This document shows, in pieces, positions 35,035 through 43,955 of a stretch of 64,000 bases of DNA. A model generated the notes under the pieces. That model was given only the letters and a program-made list of their open reading frames with translations, did no database searches and was not told the origin of the DNA. The number at the start of each line of letters is the position of its first letter. The first letter of the stretch is position 1. The position numbers were made by a program, and so were the translations under genes. Location: positions 1,736,001 through 1,800,000 of the forward strand of contig CAVYEM010000001.1 of NCBI GenBank assembly GCA_963767635.1, read 5' to 3'. Source of the stretch: CAVYEM01 sp963767635 (GTDB lineage Bacteria > Vulcanimicrobiota > Vulcanimicrobiia > Vulcanimicrobiales > Vulcanimicrobiaceae).

Positions 35035-35905
35035 CGTGTTCTCCGTGATGGGTGCTTACCGGCCGGCGCAGACCGAGCCGAACCTGATCTTCTTCGCTCA
35101 ATTCAATGTGCGCCGCGGCGACGTTCTGTTCCAAATGTTCGATCGATGAGGTGCCCGGAATGGGCAGCATGGCCGAAGAGCGATACAGCAGCCATGCCAG
35201 CGCAATTTGGTGGACGTGCGCGCCGTGAGCGTTCGCCACGTTCTGCACTTCGGTATTTTGAGCGATGTCGTCGCTACCTGCGCCCAGCGGAAACCAGGGA
35301 AGAAAGGCCAGGCCGCTGCGCTCGCAATAGTCGATGATGCCGTCGCTCGCACCTTGATACGCGATGTTGTAGCGGTTCTGCACGGAAACGATCGGCACGA
35401 TTTTTTCCGCCTCGCGCAGCTGCTCGAGCGTCACGTTGGAAAGGCCGGCGTGACGAATTTTGCCGGCATCTCGCAAATCGCGCAGCGCGCCGACTTGTTC
35501 CGCCCATGGAACCTTCGGGTCGACGGTATGCAGCTGATAGAGATCGATCGCATCGAGCTGCAAACGCTGCAGGCTTTCCTCGCAGCAGCGTTTGACCCGC
35601 TCCGGACGGCAGTCCGCAACCCACTGCCCCGGTCCGGGCCGCGTGTTGCCGCCCTTGGTGGCAATGACCAGATCGGGCGGATATGGACGCAGCGCCTGCG
35701 CGATCTGTTGCTCGTTGACTTCCGGACCATACGCATCCGCCGTGTCGATAAAGTCGACACCCAGTTCAACGACACGCCGCAGCACGCGCGTGGCGTTGTC
35801 GCGATCCTGCGGCCATCCCCAGACGCCCGGTCCGGGCAAGCGCATCGCGCCGTACCCCATGCGATTGACCGTCAGGTCGCCGCCGATGGTGAGTGAAAGA
35901 TTCAT
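35024..35905 (-). CDS. Aldo/keto reductase
   Basis: A 293-aa NADPH-dependent reductase of the AKR superfamily. The tetrad residues are visible: DFIDTADAYG (Asp, Tyr), ATKGG (Lys) and DLYQLHTVDP (His). The NADP loop appears as PIPGTSSIEHLEQNV near the C-terminus. ATG 35905 overlaps the RES toxin stop (ATGA); the longer frame to 36028 lies inside the toxin gene and is rejected. Substrate unknown. Confidence 0.93.
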   Translation of the reverse strand: MNLSLTIGGDLTVNRMGYGAMRLPGPGVWGWPQDRDNATRVLRRVVELGVDFIDTADAYGPEVNEQQIAQALRPYPPDLVIATKGGNTRPGPGQWVADCRPERVKRCCEESLQRLQLDAIDLYQLHTVDPKVPWAEQVGALRDLRDAGKIRHAGLSNVTLEQLREAEKIVPIVSVQNRYNIAYQGASDGIIDYCERSGLAFLPWFPLGAGSDDIAQNTEVQNVANAHGAHVHQIALAWLLYRSSAMLPIPGTSSIEHLEQNVAAAHIELSEEDQVRLGLRRPVSTHHGEHDER

Positions 35906-36576
35906 ACCGACAGCGTATACCCGCCAATTTGCAACGCTCCCAAAAAGCGCCCGTCCTCGAAACGATACTGCAGATGCCGCGCGACGCGACATTCGGAGAC
36001 GCAGCGCGGGCGAAAAACGGCGACGCACTCGCCGTTCGCGTGCCTGAGGCTGCGGAACGCGATGCCGTCGAGCCTATTGCGATCGAATACGCGGCGCGCG
36101 TATTGCTGCGCGAAGTGCAGATCGGCGGGATCGTAGATTTTGGAGCGCGGTCCTTTCGCGCGCACGTCGTCGTACTCGCCGCGTACGCGGGCGACATACA
36201 CTCGCACGTGAACGATCTCGCTACGCAGGCCTGCATCCACGATGAATTGCAGACGGTGATGGGCGGTCTCCGCAATGGCAGTTTGCTCGTCGTGCGCTGC
36301 GTAGTATACGCCGTAGCTGCCGTCGGAGAAGCGGCTGGGCTTGGTATGCGTGAACGCCGCCATGATGGGCGTAGTGCCTTCGCCCGAGATGCGCTCGCCG
36401 GCGCGCACCAGCGATAGTTCTCCCGCTTCGGCCAGAATGCGTGGGTTAGTGGCGGACTCCAGCGCGAGGACCGCTTCCAAATCTTGCGGGTCGGCCACTT
36501 CGTCGAAGATGCCGACGGGCGGGTAAATCGAAGGAATGATCCGATAGCTCTCGCGCCAGTCGAGGCGCGTTACCAA
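35902..36576 (-). CDS. RES-domain toxin (NAD-degrading family)
   Basis: The 224-aa protein has the RES pattern: RIIPSIYPPVGIFDEVADP at the start, FSDGSYGVYYAAHDEQTAIAE (the R-E-S type core with Tyr and Glu), and DGIAFRSLRHANGECVAVFRP carrying the S. RES toxins such as MbcT and ResT break down NAD+ in vivo. It overlaps its Xre-type antitoxin gene by 7 nt and is followed by a coupled aldo/keto reductase. In the core, SDGSYG replaces the usual RFNxxG opening. Confidence 0.85.
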   Translation of the reverse strand: MVTRLDWRESYRIIPSIYPPVGIFDEVADPQDLEAVLALESATNPRILAEAGELSLVRAGERISGEGTTPIMAAFTHTKPSRFSDGSYGVYYAAHDEQTAIAETAHHRLQFIVDAGLRSEIVHVRVYVARVRGEYDDVRAKGPRSKIYDPADLHFAQQYARRVFDRNRLDGIAFRSLRHANGECVAVFRPRCVSECRVARHLQYRFEDGRFLGALQIGGYTLSV

Positions 36577-36980
36577 CCGCGCTCGCCGTCGAGATACCGG
36601 CGCACGAGATACAAATCGCCGACCTTCCCGCCGAGCATGAGATCGAGCGGCGCATAGCCGTTGAAGATCGCCGCGCCGTTCTTTCGGCGTATCCAGCTAT
36701 CGGCAGCTTCCTTGCGTGGAAGCAAGATTTGCAGCGCCTTGTAGATGCCGAGGATGTACGAGATGCGTTCGAGCGTATCCCGACTCAGGCGCGCACCGCC
36801 CGGATCGCGCTGATACTTGAAATAGCTGGACGGGCGCAGTCCTAACAGACGCTGGCGTTGCGAAGCGTTCAAATTCCAACGGTCCGCAATGCGGAAAAAC
36901 GTGCGCAATGCCGGGCCGGACAATCGCACCGAGTCGTCCAGAACGGCGGAGGGACCCAGGTCCAGCGCGGCGGCCGTCAT
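36570..36980 (-). CDS. Xre/MbcA/ParS-type antitoxin
   Basis: A 136-aa protein from ATG 36980 with CGGAGT as ribosome site. The N-terminal half is a Xre-like helix-turn-helix (FFRIADRWNLNASQRQRLLG, SRDTLERISYILGIYKAL). The C-terminal half is the MbcA/ParS toxin-binding domain (DSWIRRKNGAAIFNGYAPLD, YLVRRYLDGERGW). It neutralises the RES toxin and likely represses its own promoter; a TATATT box lies 6-12 nt before the start. The longer frame to 37124 is rejected. Confidence 0.9.
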   Translation of the reverse strand: MTAAALDLGPSAVLDDSVRLSGPALRTFFRIADRWNLNASQRQRLLGLRPSSYFKYQRDPGGARLSRDTLERISYILGIYKALQILLPRKEAADSWIRRKNGAAIFNGYAPLDLMLGGKVGDLYLVRRYLDGERGW

Positions 36981-37081
36981 ACTCCGAATATACACTAAAT
37001 GGTGGGATTCGTCTATTTTCGCACGCGGCGTAACAGCACGCGTAAAACGCGGTACATTAGGCGTGACGAAGGAGTAATGGC

Positions 37082-37258
37082 GTGCGCAGGGTTCCTGTGC
37101 TGTCCTGCTCGCTGCTGATCGCATTTTTTATGTTCGACGGCGGCGCGCCCTCTACGGCGCGGCCCGCCGTGCCAATTCACATCAATGGCTGCCACGCGCA
37201 AGTAGCGGTGGCAGCTCTTCCCGGGTTCACTCCTGGATACACCGTAACCGTAAAATGA
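37082..37258 (+). CDS. Small secreted protein (58 aa)
   Basis: GTG 37082 is 7 nt after a perfect AAGGAG. The 58-aa product has a signal peptide (VPVLSCSLLIAFFMFDGG) and a short mature part, RPAVPIHINGCHAQVAVAAL followed by PGFTPGYTVTVK. The mature part has one Cys and a beta-like pattern. No family is recognised. It is divergent from the antitoxin gene. Confidence 0.6.
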   Translation: MRRVPVLSCSLLIAFFMFDGGAPSTARPAVPIHINGCHAQVAVAALPGFTPGYTVTVK

Positions 37259-37379
37259 CGGTAAACCCATGTCGCCACCGTTGCGGCAAGCGGGCAAGCA
37301 TCCGAAAACTTTATTAAGCGAGGAGCGAGTGGCTCCGCGTTCAGGGAAGAGCGCGATACATGCAGGAAGCTGGTTTATA

Positions 37380-39075
37380 GTGTCCTCGGAGGACTCACGA
37401 AGCCGCATTGGTGCGCTTCACCGGTTCTTTCAGGACGCCCACGACGATCCGGCGGCGTTCATCGCGCACATCCTGCGCGAATGCGCCGATGCGGCTCACG
37501 CCGAGAGCGCGGCAATACTTCACGTGCTCGACAAAGAAGCGTTCGTGGCCTTTTCCGGGGACCCGTCGTTGCTGGGATTGCGCGTGGATCTGCCGCTCAA
37601 GCCCGCGGCTCTGGGTCTGCGTCACGGCGTGCAGCGCGATTTCGTTGCCGCGAATCGTCATTGGATCTTCTTTTTGGGCGCGCGCGGGCCGGGTGTGCCG
37701 TTTGTGGATCCGCACGTGCGCGACGAGTCCGTGGGGCTGCTTACGCTGCTGCTTGAGCGCGTGTACGAAGGGGAAGCGCGCGGCGCGCGCACCGATGAGT
37801 TAACGGGCTTGCCGGATCGTCCCGCCACGATGGCACGGCTCGCTGAAGCCATTGCGGGCACGAACCGAACGCAATCAATCGCCGCGCTGTTGTTTCTGGA
37901 TCTGGACGGATTCAAGAAAGTCAACGACAGCTTCGGCCACGCGCGCGGCGACGAGGTGCTGCGCACGATCGCGCACCATCTGCGGCGAGCGCTGCGAACG
38001 GAGGAGTTTTTAGGACGCATCGGCGGCGATGAATTCGCAGTGGTGTTGTCGAGCGTCGCCGGCAGCGACGAAGCTGCGCAGCTCGCAGAGCGCCTGTGCG
38101 CTGCAGTGCATGAAGCTGCTGCCGAACAACAGCTCGGAGAAATGGTTTCGCTCAGCGTGGGAATCGCGCTGTTTCCGGCTCACGCGCGCACGGGTGAAGA
38201 GTGGCTCGCGCACGCCGACGCGGCGATGTACCGCGCGAAACGTTCGCGTTCGGGATTTTGCACGTACGACAGCGACTGGACGGACGACCTGTGCGTGTCT
38301 CCGCCCGCTCGGCTCAACGTTGGCGCGGCGGACGTCGAACGCGAGTTTCTGCTGTGCTTTCAGCCGATCTTTCACGCGGCGACGGCGCGCATTCACGGCG
38401 CCGAGGCATTCGTGCGCTGGCTGCATCCGCAAGCCGGCATGCTCTCACCCGCGCAGTTCGTGGCGCCCAATCGCTGGCGCGGCATATCCAAACTGGACGC
38501 TTGGGTGCTGCGCGAGGCGTTGCGCTACGCAATCAAGTGGCGGCGTACGTATGGGTTGGAGCGCATCTACGTAAATCTTGCGGTTAGCAGCGAAGCCGCC
38601 GCTTCGGACGTTCTGGCAATGCTCGAAACGATGGAGCCGTTCGAGCGCGACATGCTCGCACTGGAACTCAACGTGCCGCCGCTGCACGTGCACGAGGCGC
38701 TCCCGGCCATCATCGACCGCTTTGCTCAAACCGGCGCGAGCATCGGGATCGACGAGTTCGAACTAAAGTCGTTTTCGCTTGCCACGCTTCGGCGCTTGCG
38801 CGTGGATTTCATCAAAATCTCGTACGACGTCGCCGCCTCGGGAGCACCGGACGAAAAAAGCATGGAGGCCGCGCTTTCGCTCGCCAAGATATTCAACTGG
38901 ACCGCCATCGTCACGAAAGTCGACAGGGCGTGCGAAACGCAGTCTGCTGCGCCGTCACGGCGCGGCCTACGTGCAAGGTTTTGCGTTCGCGCAGCCGCTC
39001 ACGGCTCCCGATTTCCAGGGCTGGCTCGAGCACAATCGTTCCGGGGAGGCGCTGGGCCGGCTGCCGCAGGGATAA
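37380..39075 (+). CDS. GGDEF-EAL protein with degenerate EAL domain and a late frameshift
   Basis: The protein from GTG 37380 has a GAF-like region (residues 1-125), a GGDEF domain (DELTGLPDRPATMARL, LDLDGFKKVNDSFGHARGDE, RIGGDEFAVVL) with an intact active site that makes c-di-GMP, and an EAL domain. The EAL motif is EAF, and the catalytic DDFG loop is changed to DEFELKSFS, so phosphodiesterase activity is unlikely. The inhibitory RxxD site before GGDEF reads RTEE. Near 38930 the frame shifts by one; the +1 frame then reads RHGAAYVQGFAFAQPL, and stops at 39073. In the unshifted frame the protein would run on into the next gene. Confidence 0.85.
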
Positions 39076-39113
39076 CGAGCGGTGAGGAGGCCGTCCGCAT
39101 TGAATACGGCCGG

Positions 39114-39908
39114 ATGCACGCTTCTCTCCAGAGCGCCGTCGTGCAGTTGGCCGCCGGCGGCGGCGATGATTCGCAGCGCCATATCGATTTGGCCGCGGAA
39201 AGAATTCAACAGGCGCTGCTGCAGGTCACGATTCCGCAGATACGGGGACTTGAAATCGGCGTTCATGCCGAACCCGCTCGGCTGGTCGGCGGCGATTATA
39301 TCGACCTGTTCGTCCGCGGCGAAGACGCGCTCGTCTTTGGACTAGGGGATGCCTCGGGCAAATCGCTGGCTGCAGCGCTCAACGCCATGATGCTGCGGTA
39401 CCTGGTGCGCGGACTCGTCCGCGCGCTTGGCAGCCGCGCGCTCACGTCCATCGTTAAGCACGCCAATTCCGTCGTCGCCGAAGATCTGAGCGAGGGCGCG
39501 TTTATTACGTTTCTGCTCGGGGCCGTGGACCCGCATTCCGGCTCCCTGCGCATCGTCAACGCCGGGCACGAACCGCCGCTTATTTTGCGCGCTGATTCGG
39601 ACTCCGTGGAAACGATGGACGTCCACGAAATCGTCCTAGGAATCGATGCTTCCACCAAATACGCGGAGCAAGAACGTACGCTCGACGCCGGCGACATCGC
39701 GATGTGTTACACCGACGGATTGACCGAGGCCAGCAATGAAACCGGCGAGCAGTTCACGATCGAGCGTTTGAAGGATGCGCTCCTGAAGAAACGAGCGTTG
39801 CCTGCGGCAGAACTTGCCAAGGCGATGTTCGAAACGGTAAAGGAGCACGCCGGCCAGCCGTTGCGCGACGATGCGACCATTTTGGTGCTGCGCCGCACAC
39901 CGCTATAA
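39114..39908 (+). CDS. SpoIIE-type serine phosphatase, single domain
   Basis: A 264-aa soluble phosphatase: QRHIDLAAERIQQALLQVTI, VGGDYIDLFVRG, GLGDASGKSLAAAL, VNAGHEPPLIL, CYTDGLTEAS and LRDDATILVLRR supply the PP2C-fold metal sites. It has no sensor of its own. An AGGAGG sits at 39083-39088, about 25 nt before ATG 39114, and nearer to an ATT at 39102; the exact start is uncertain. It is read in the same frame as the frameshifted GGDEF-EAL gene just upstream. Confidence 0.85.
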   Translation: MHASLQSAVVQLAAGGGDDSQRHIDLAAERIQQALLQVTIPQIRGLEIGVHAEPARLVGGDYIDLFVRGEDALVFGLGDASGKSLAAALNAMMLRYLVRGLVRALGSRALTSIVKHANSVVAEDLSEGAFITFLLGAVDPHSGSLRIVNAGHEPPLILRADSDSVETMDVHEIVLGIDASTKYAEQERTLDAGDIAMCYTDGLTEASNETGEQFTIERLKDALLKKRALPAAELAKAMFETVKEHAGQPLRDDATILVLRRTPL

Positions 39909-39940
39909 GACGCACGCCAACGCAATAATATCGTAGAGGC

Positions 39941-39983
39941 AAAATAAATGGACGCCGGGATGATCCGGCGCCCATTTTATTTT
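39941..39983. terminator. Bidirectional terminator
   Basis: AAAATAAATGGACGCCGG pairs with CCGGCGCCCATTTTATTTT, with one mismatch and one bulge around GATGAT. It separates the convergent phosphatase and YsnF-like genes and gives A/U-rich arms on both strands. Confidence 0.85.
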
Positions 39984-40009
39984 CCCAGGATTGTTATGCT
40001 AACTGCTGT

Positions 40010-40718
40010 TTACCGATCTTCAATAGATGTTTCCGGTGTTACGGTGCCCTCCGTCTCGACGCGGGCGCGCTCCTTGCGTATGTTGCCGCCGACCGTCTGC
40101 GTTTCTTGGACCGCCCGCTTACCGATGGCCACTTCCTCGGTTACTACCGGACGCTTTTCCACCGACACTTCCTCGTGCATGACGGGAACGCGAATCTCCT
40201 CACCGTCCGCGATATCCGCATCGGCGTCCGTAGCGTCGGTGCCGACTCCACGGCGCTCGATATAGACTTGCTCGCGCTTCACCGGTACGTCGACCGTCTG
40301 ATTCTCCGTGACGACTTCCTTGCGCAGCCTAACCTCGCCGTCGCTGACGGTTTGCTTGCTGACTTGCAGGCGCTCCTCGCGCAGCCGCATGCGCTGCTCT
40401 TCGGATTCGTACGCATCGCCGACGTCGCCGCTTCTCGCATAGCCCGTCGTTCCAATATCGTCCTGAACCCTGCCGCCATAGCGCCGAACGATGTCCAATC
40501 GCTTGCGGGCGCGCGGGTTGCATCGTCGATCGACATCAGCGTTCCGCTCGCATAACTTTCGGACGAGTCGGCGCCAAAAAGCGCTTCAAACTCTCCAGAA
40601 AACCGCCGCCTGCCGTGCGGGACTCCAACGAAATCGCGTTGCGCGGAACGCCCATCTCCAACAAGTCGCGGCGGGCGTCTTGCGCATCTTCGTCGCGTTC
40701 AAAATAAACAGTCGTCAT
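40010..40718 (-). pseudogene. YsnF/AvaK-type stress protein (DUF2382) split by two frameshifts
   Basis: From ATG 40718 (GGAGGACATGGC before it) the first frame reads MTTVYFERDEDAQDARRDLL and RNAISLESRTAGGG and ends at 40536. A short second frame reads TLMSIDDATRA near 40525. The third frame reads RKRLDIVRRYGGRVQDDIG and holds the DUF2382 domain, EEQRMRLREERLQVSKQTV, VPVMHEEVSVEKRPVVTEEV, to 40010. The three pieces fit end to end into one YsnF-like protein of about 235 aa (general-stress N-domain plus DUF2382). If only the last piece is made, its start would be ATG 40498. Confidence 0.75.
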
Positions 40719-40776
40719 GCCATGTCCTCCATCAACGTCGAGGCCTTCAGTATGTCCAACACGCGGCATAAGAAAC

Positions 40777-41316
40777 CTAATTGGAAGCGAATCGTGCAAA
40801 ACAGAGCCACGCTTGCATAAGCTGCAAGGCGGCCACGTAGCCGTTATGCAGCTGCGCCCAACGGGAAAGCGCCGCGATTCTATTGGCAACGTCACGGAGA
40901 AAGCGCTGCAGACTGGATTGCGCCATGCCGCGCAGCAGCGTTACGTCTAGCGTGCGCCCGAGCAGACCAAACGGGACGATGTAGGCGCCGCTAAGTTCTA
41001 ACTGCGATCCGTTGCGCGTTGCCGGTACGAGCGTGAGAACGCCGTCGAACGCCGGATACATCTGCGGTTTGGAAGCCGCCCGAATCTGCAACCGCCACTC
41101 GTTACGGCTTTCACCGGGAAGAACGTGCGCCTGAACCGGCACGGAAACCATCGCTTGGAACGGCACGCGCAGCTGTTCGATGTCCAGTGCGAGCGAAGCG
41201 CTGCGCGGATGCTTGGCAAATTCCTTGAGGACCGTTTCCAGGGCCGGCAGCGCGAGCGCCGCCGGCAGAGGAATCGCCGTGGCCGTGCTGACGCGTACAC
41301 CATTTCGAGCTTTCAT
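40777..41316 (-). CDS. SRPBCC/START-like protein
   Basis: A 179-aa protein (MKARNGVRVSTATAIPLPAA). It has the beta-rich pattern of the SRPBCC fold, WRLQIRAASKPQMYPAFDGV, LTLVPATRNGSQLELSGAYI, then VPFGLLGRTLD, and a long C-terminal helix (QRFLRDVANRIAAL). Such domains bind hydrophobic ligands. No catalytic residue can be assigned. It precedes the stress-protein gene on the same strand by 58 nt. Confidence 0.6.
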   Translation of the reverse strand: MKARNGVRVSTATAIPLPAALALPALETVLKEFAKHPRSASLALDIEQLRVPFQAMVSVPVQAHVLPGESRNEWRLQIRAASKPQMYPAFDGVLTLVPATRNGSQLELSGAYIVPFGLLGRTLDVTLLRGMAQSSLQRFLRDVANRIAALSRWAQLHNGYVAALQLMQAWLCFARFASN

Positions 41317-41449
41317 TCCGATTCACTATGGAAAGCGTAGCGGCGTGGGAGGAAACCTTCGGGAAACGCGGGTGAGCGCTCGTTCCCGGCTCGTTCCCAT
41401 TCACTCGAAACGGAAGCCGCGGCGCGTTTGCGGAAAGGCTTTGTGAAGC

Positions 41450-42577
41450 ATGACTGAAAGCGGTCTAAGCAGCGCTTCGGCGCGTTTCTCACTTTTGGAG
41501 TCTGCTCCGGACGCGATGGTCGTGACCGACGGCAGCGGGCGGATCGCCTTGATGAACGCGCAGGCGGAGAAGCTCTTTGCCTATTCGCGGGACGAGCTGC
41601 TCGGGCAAAGCATCGAGGTGCTGGTGCCGCCGCGGTTTCGCGGCCGGCATGTCGTCGAGCGCGACGCGTATCAACGCGCCCCGCGCTCTCGCCCAATGGG
41701 CGCCGGACTGGATCTCTACGCGCTGCGCAAGGACGGTACGGAGTTTCCCGTCGAGATCAGCCTGAGCCCAATAAAGATTCGCGGAGAAACGTACGTTTCC
41801 AGCGCAATTCGAGATATTAGCGCGCGTAAGCGCGTCGAGAAGGCGCTTCACGAAAAAAACCTCGAACTGCAAAACGCCAATTTGGCAAAGGACCGGTTTT
41901 TGGCGAGCATGAGCCATGAACTTCGCACGCCGCTCAATGCGATCATCGGTTTCACCGGAACGCTGCTCATGAAACTCCCCGGACCGCTGACGGATGAACA
42001 AGAGCGGCAATTGCACATCGTCGATTCGAGCGCACGGCACTTACTTTCGCTCATCAACGACATTCTGGACGTCGCGAAGATCGAATCGGGAAAGGTCAGC
42101 ATCAATCCGGAGCCGGCGTCCGTGCCCGCGGTCGTCAAGGAAGTCGCAGAATCCTTACGCGCAATGGCGGAAGAAAAGCGCCTGCGCTTCAATCTCGAAC
42201 TTCCGCCGGAGGACATGATCGTCGTTACGGATCGCAGGGCGCTGCATCAGATTCTGCTGAACCTGGCGAACAATGCGATAAAGTACACCGAGCACGGTTC
42301 CGTCAGCATCAGCGTCGCACGCGCACCGCACAACGTAAAGCGCATCGAGGTACGCGTCGCCGATACGGGCATCGGGATCCGCGAAGAAGACCAGCCGCGG
42401 CTCTTTCAAGCGTTCGAGCAGGTCGATACGTCCAGCACGCGCCGCTTTCAAGGCGTAGGGCTGGGCTTGCACCTGAGCCGCCGGCTCGCAGCATTGATCG
42501 ATGCAACGCTGCAATGCGAAAGCACGTACGGAGAGGGCAGCACCTTCACCCTGTCGCTGCCGGATGTGATGCCGTGA
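41450..42577 (+). CDS. PAS-domain sensor histidine kinase
   Basis: A cytoplasmic kinase of 375 aa. A PAS domain (residues 12-125: LESAPDAMVVTDGSGRIALM, GTEFPVEISLSPIKI) is followed by a HisKA dimerisation helix with SMSHELRTPLNAIIGF (His156) and a HATPase domain with NLANNAIKYTEHGSV (N box), VADTGIGI (G1) and GVGLGLHLSRRLA (G2). All catalytic motifs are intact. It overlaps the receiver gene downstream by GTGA, so kinase and receivers form one phosphorelay unit. Confidence 0.95.
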   Translation: MTESGLSSASARFSLLESAPDAMVVTDGSGRIALMNAQAEKLFAYSRDELLGQSIEVLVPPRFRGRHVVERDAYQRAPRSRPMGAGLDLYALRKDGTEFPVEISLSPIKIRGETYVSSAIRDISARKRVEKALHEKNLELQNANLAKDRFLASMSHELRTPLNAIIGFTGTLLMKLPGPLTDEQERQLHIVDSSARHLLSLINDILDVAKIESGKVSINPEPASVPAVVKEVAESLRAMAEEKRLRFNLELPPEDMIVVTDRRALHQILLNLANNAIKYTEHGSVSISVARAPHNVKRIEVRVADTGIGIREEDQPRLFQAFEQVDTSSTRRFQGVGLGLHLSRRLAALIDATLQCESTYGEGSTFTLSLPDVMP

Positions 42578-42969
42578 GCGCGCGCATACTGCTCGTCGAA
42601 GACAACGCGGCCAACTTGGACTTGACGAGCTATTTGCTGCGAGCGCTCGGATACGACGTATCCTGCGCGACTGACGGACTCACCGGATTGGAACGCGCGC
42701 TCGCCGGCGATTACGATCTGGTCCTTACGGATATTTTGATGCCGCGGCTGGACGGCTACGAACTCGCGCGCCGCTTCAAGAACGATGAGCGACTCGCGGG
42801 AACGCCGTTGGTTGCGGTCACTGCGCTCGCAATGTCGGGCGATCGCGAGCGGATCATGGCTTCGGGTTTCGACGGATATATTGCCAAACCGATCGATCCT
42901 CGAAATTTTGCCGCGCAGATCGCATCGTTCTTGCGCCGGAGTGACGATGGCGAAGATATTGATCGTTGA
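42574..42969 (+). CDS. Single-domain response regulator
   Basis: A 131-aa CheY-like receiver: ILLVEDNAANLDLTSYLL with the acidic pair, DYDLVLTDILMPRLDGYEL with Asp53, VAVTALAMSGDRERIM (Thr), and GYIAKPID (Lys). No output domain. It is translationally coupled to the kinase upstream (GTGA) and overlaps the next receiver gene by 23 nt. Confidence 0.95.
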   Translation: MSARILLVEDNAANLDLTSYLLRALGYDVSCATDGLTGLERALAGDYDLVLTDILMPRLDGYELARRFKNDERLAGTPLVAVTALAMSGDRERIMASGFDGYIAKPIDPRNFAAQIASFLRRSDDGEDIDR

Positions 42970-43357
42970 CGACGACGAAAACAATCGGTTGCTGCTGGCG
43001 ACGCTGCTGGAATACGCCGGGCATACCGTGCTCGAAGCGTCAGACGGCCGCGCCGGCGTGGAAATCGCCGCAAGCGCGCTGCCCGACGTCATCGTCGTAG
43101 ACCTTTCGCTGCCCGACTTTTCCGGAGTGGAACTGATTCGCCGTTTGCGTGCCGAACCGCGAACTGCACGCTGTACGATCGCGCTATACACCGCGACGCA
43201 GCTCACGCCGGCGTTGAGTCAACTCGTCGATGCGTACGATATTCGCGGCATCATACCGAAGCCCGGCGATCCGCAGCACATTTTGGAGGGGTTCGAGCAG
43301 CTGACGACCCCGGAGCCTGTGCTGAGCGAAGGCGACCCTTCGACAGGCTCAGGGTGA
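42947..43357 (+). CDS. Single-domain response regulator with a repeat-derived tail
   Basis: A 136-aa receiver: MAKILIVDDDENNRLLLATL, VIVVDLSLPDFSGVELI with Asp52, and the KP of IRGIIPKPGDP. Position 84-86 has YTAT where most receivers have a T/S. The last codons (SEGDPSTGSG) and the stop come from the first copy of the dispersed repeat at 43318, so the tail has been rewritten by repeat insertion. Third gene of the kinase-receiver-receiver unit. Confidence 0.93.
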   Translation: MAKILIVDDDENNRLLLATLLEYAGHTVLEASDGRAGVEIAASALPDVIVVDLSLPDFSGVELIRRLRAEPRTARCTIALYTATQLTPALSQLVDAYDIRGIIPKPGDPQHILEGFEQLTTPEPVLSEGDPSTGSG

Positions 43358-43583
43358 CAAGTTCGTGACAACGCTTGGACAGGCTCAGCGTGACAATTCG
43401 TGACAACGCTTCGACAGGCTCAGCGTGACAAGTTCGTGACACGCTTCGACAGGCTCAAGCGTGACAAGTCGGGCTCAGCGTGACAACGCTTCGACAGGCT
43501 CAGCGTGACAACCCTTCGACAGGCTCAGCGTGACAAGGACTCGACAGGCTCAGCGTGACAATCGTGACAAGCCCTTCGACATT
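43318..43583 (+). repeat. Array of eight and a half dispersed-repeat units
   Basis: Units of CTTCGACAGGCTCAGCGTGACAA are repeated with spacers of 0-15 bases such as GTTCGTGACAACG. Variants include TTGGACAGG, CTCAAGCGTGAC and a truncated GTCGGGCTCAGCGTGAC. The unit itself is not a palindrome. The last copy stops at CCCTTCGAC next to the cytochrome c gene. A single family with the 31063-31160 array. Confidence 0.92.
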
Positions 43584-43589
43584 GCCGAA

Positions 43590-43955
43590 TCAATGAAGCG
43601 ATTCAACGTAGGCGGCGACATCCCGGACGTCTTGTTCGCTCAGCGTTGCGGGGAAGAGTTTGGGCATCGGCGGCATCGGATTTTTAATCCACGACACGGC
43701 CTGCTGCAGATTCTTGCGCGACCCTTCGTTGATAAGCGAGGGCCCCATGCCTCCGCCGCCATGCGCGCCATGGCAAGAGGCACAGTTTTGCGCGAATATC
43801 GTTTGTCCGTGAGCGGCATTAGCGGCGGGCGATGCCGGCGTGGCCGACGATTCCGGCGCGGCCGCGGACGCGGCGGGAACCTGCAACGACGGACTTACTC
43901 CAAAACCCCATGCAGCCAGAAACGCCATCGCCCACAAGCTCGAGCGACATCGCAA
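43590..43955 (-). CDS. Secreted class I cytochrome c
   Basis: A 121-aa protein with a signal peptide (MAFLAAWGFGVSPSLQV, ending near residue 33) and a cytochrome c domain: IFAQNCASCHGAHGGGGMGP (CASCH at 58-62) and PMPPMPKLFPATLSEQDVRD with the Met ligand. It would carry electrons to the CuA centre of the oxidase encoded upstream in the same operon. ATG 43928 is an alternative start that shortens the 137-nt overlap with the membrane protein gene. Confidence 0.9.
   Translation of the reverse strand: MRCRSSLWAMAFLAAWGFGVSPSLQVPAASAAAPESSATPASPAANAAHGQTIFAQNCASCHGAHGGGGMGPSLINEGSRKNLQQAVSWIKNPMPPMPKLFPATLSEQDVRDVAAYVESLH

Noticed and set aside
34906..35896. Plus-strand frames antisense to the aldo/keto reductase
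   Set aside because: No ribosome site or family match; the minus-strand gene has all catalytic residues.
43318..43583. CRISPR-like array of direct repeats
   Set aside because: Spacers are 0-15 bases and made of broken repeat units, not unique 30-40 nt sequences; no cas genes are near.
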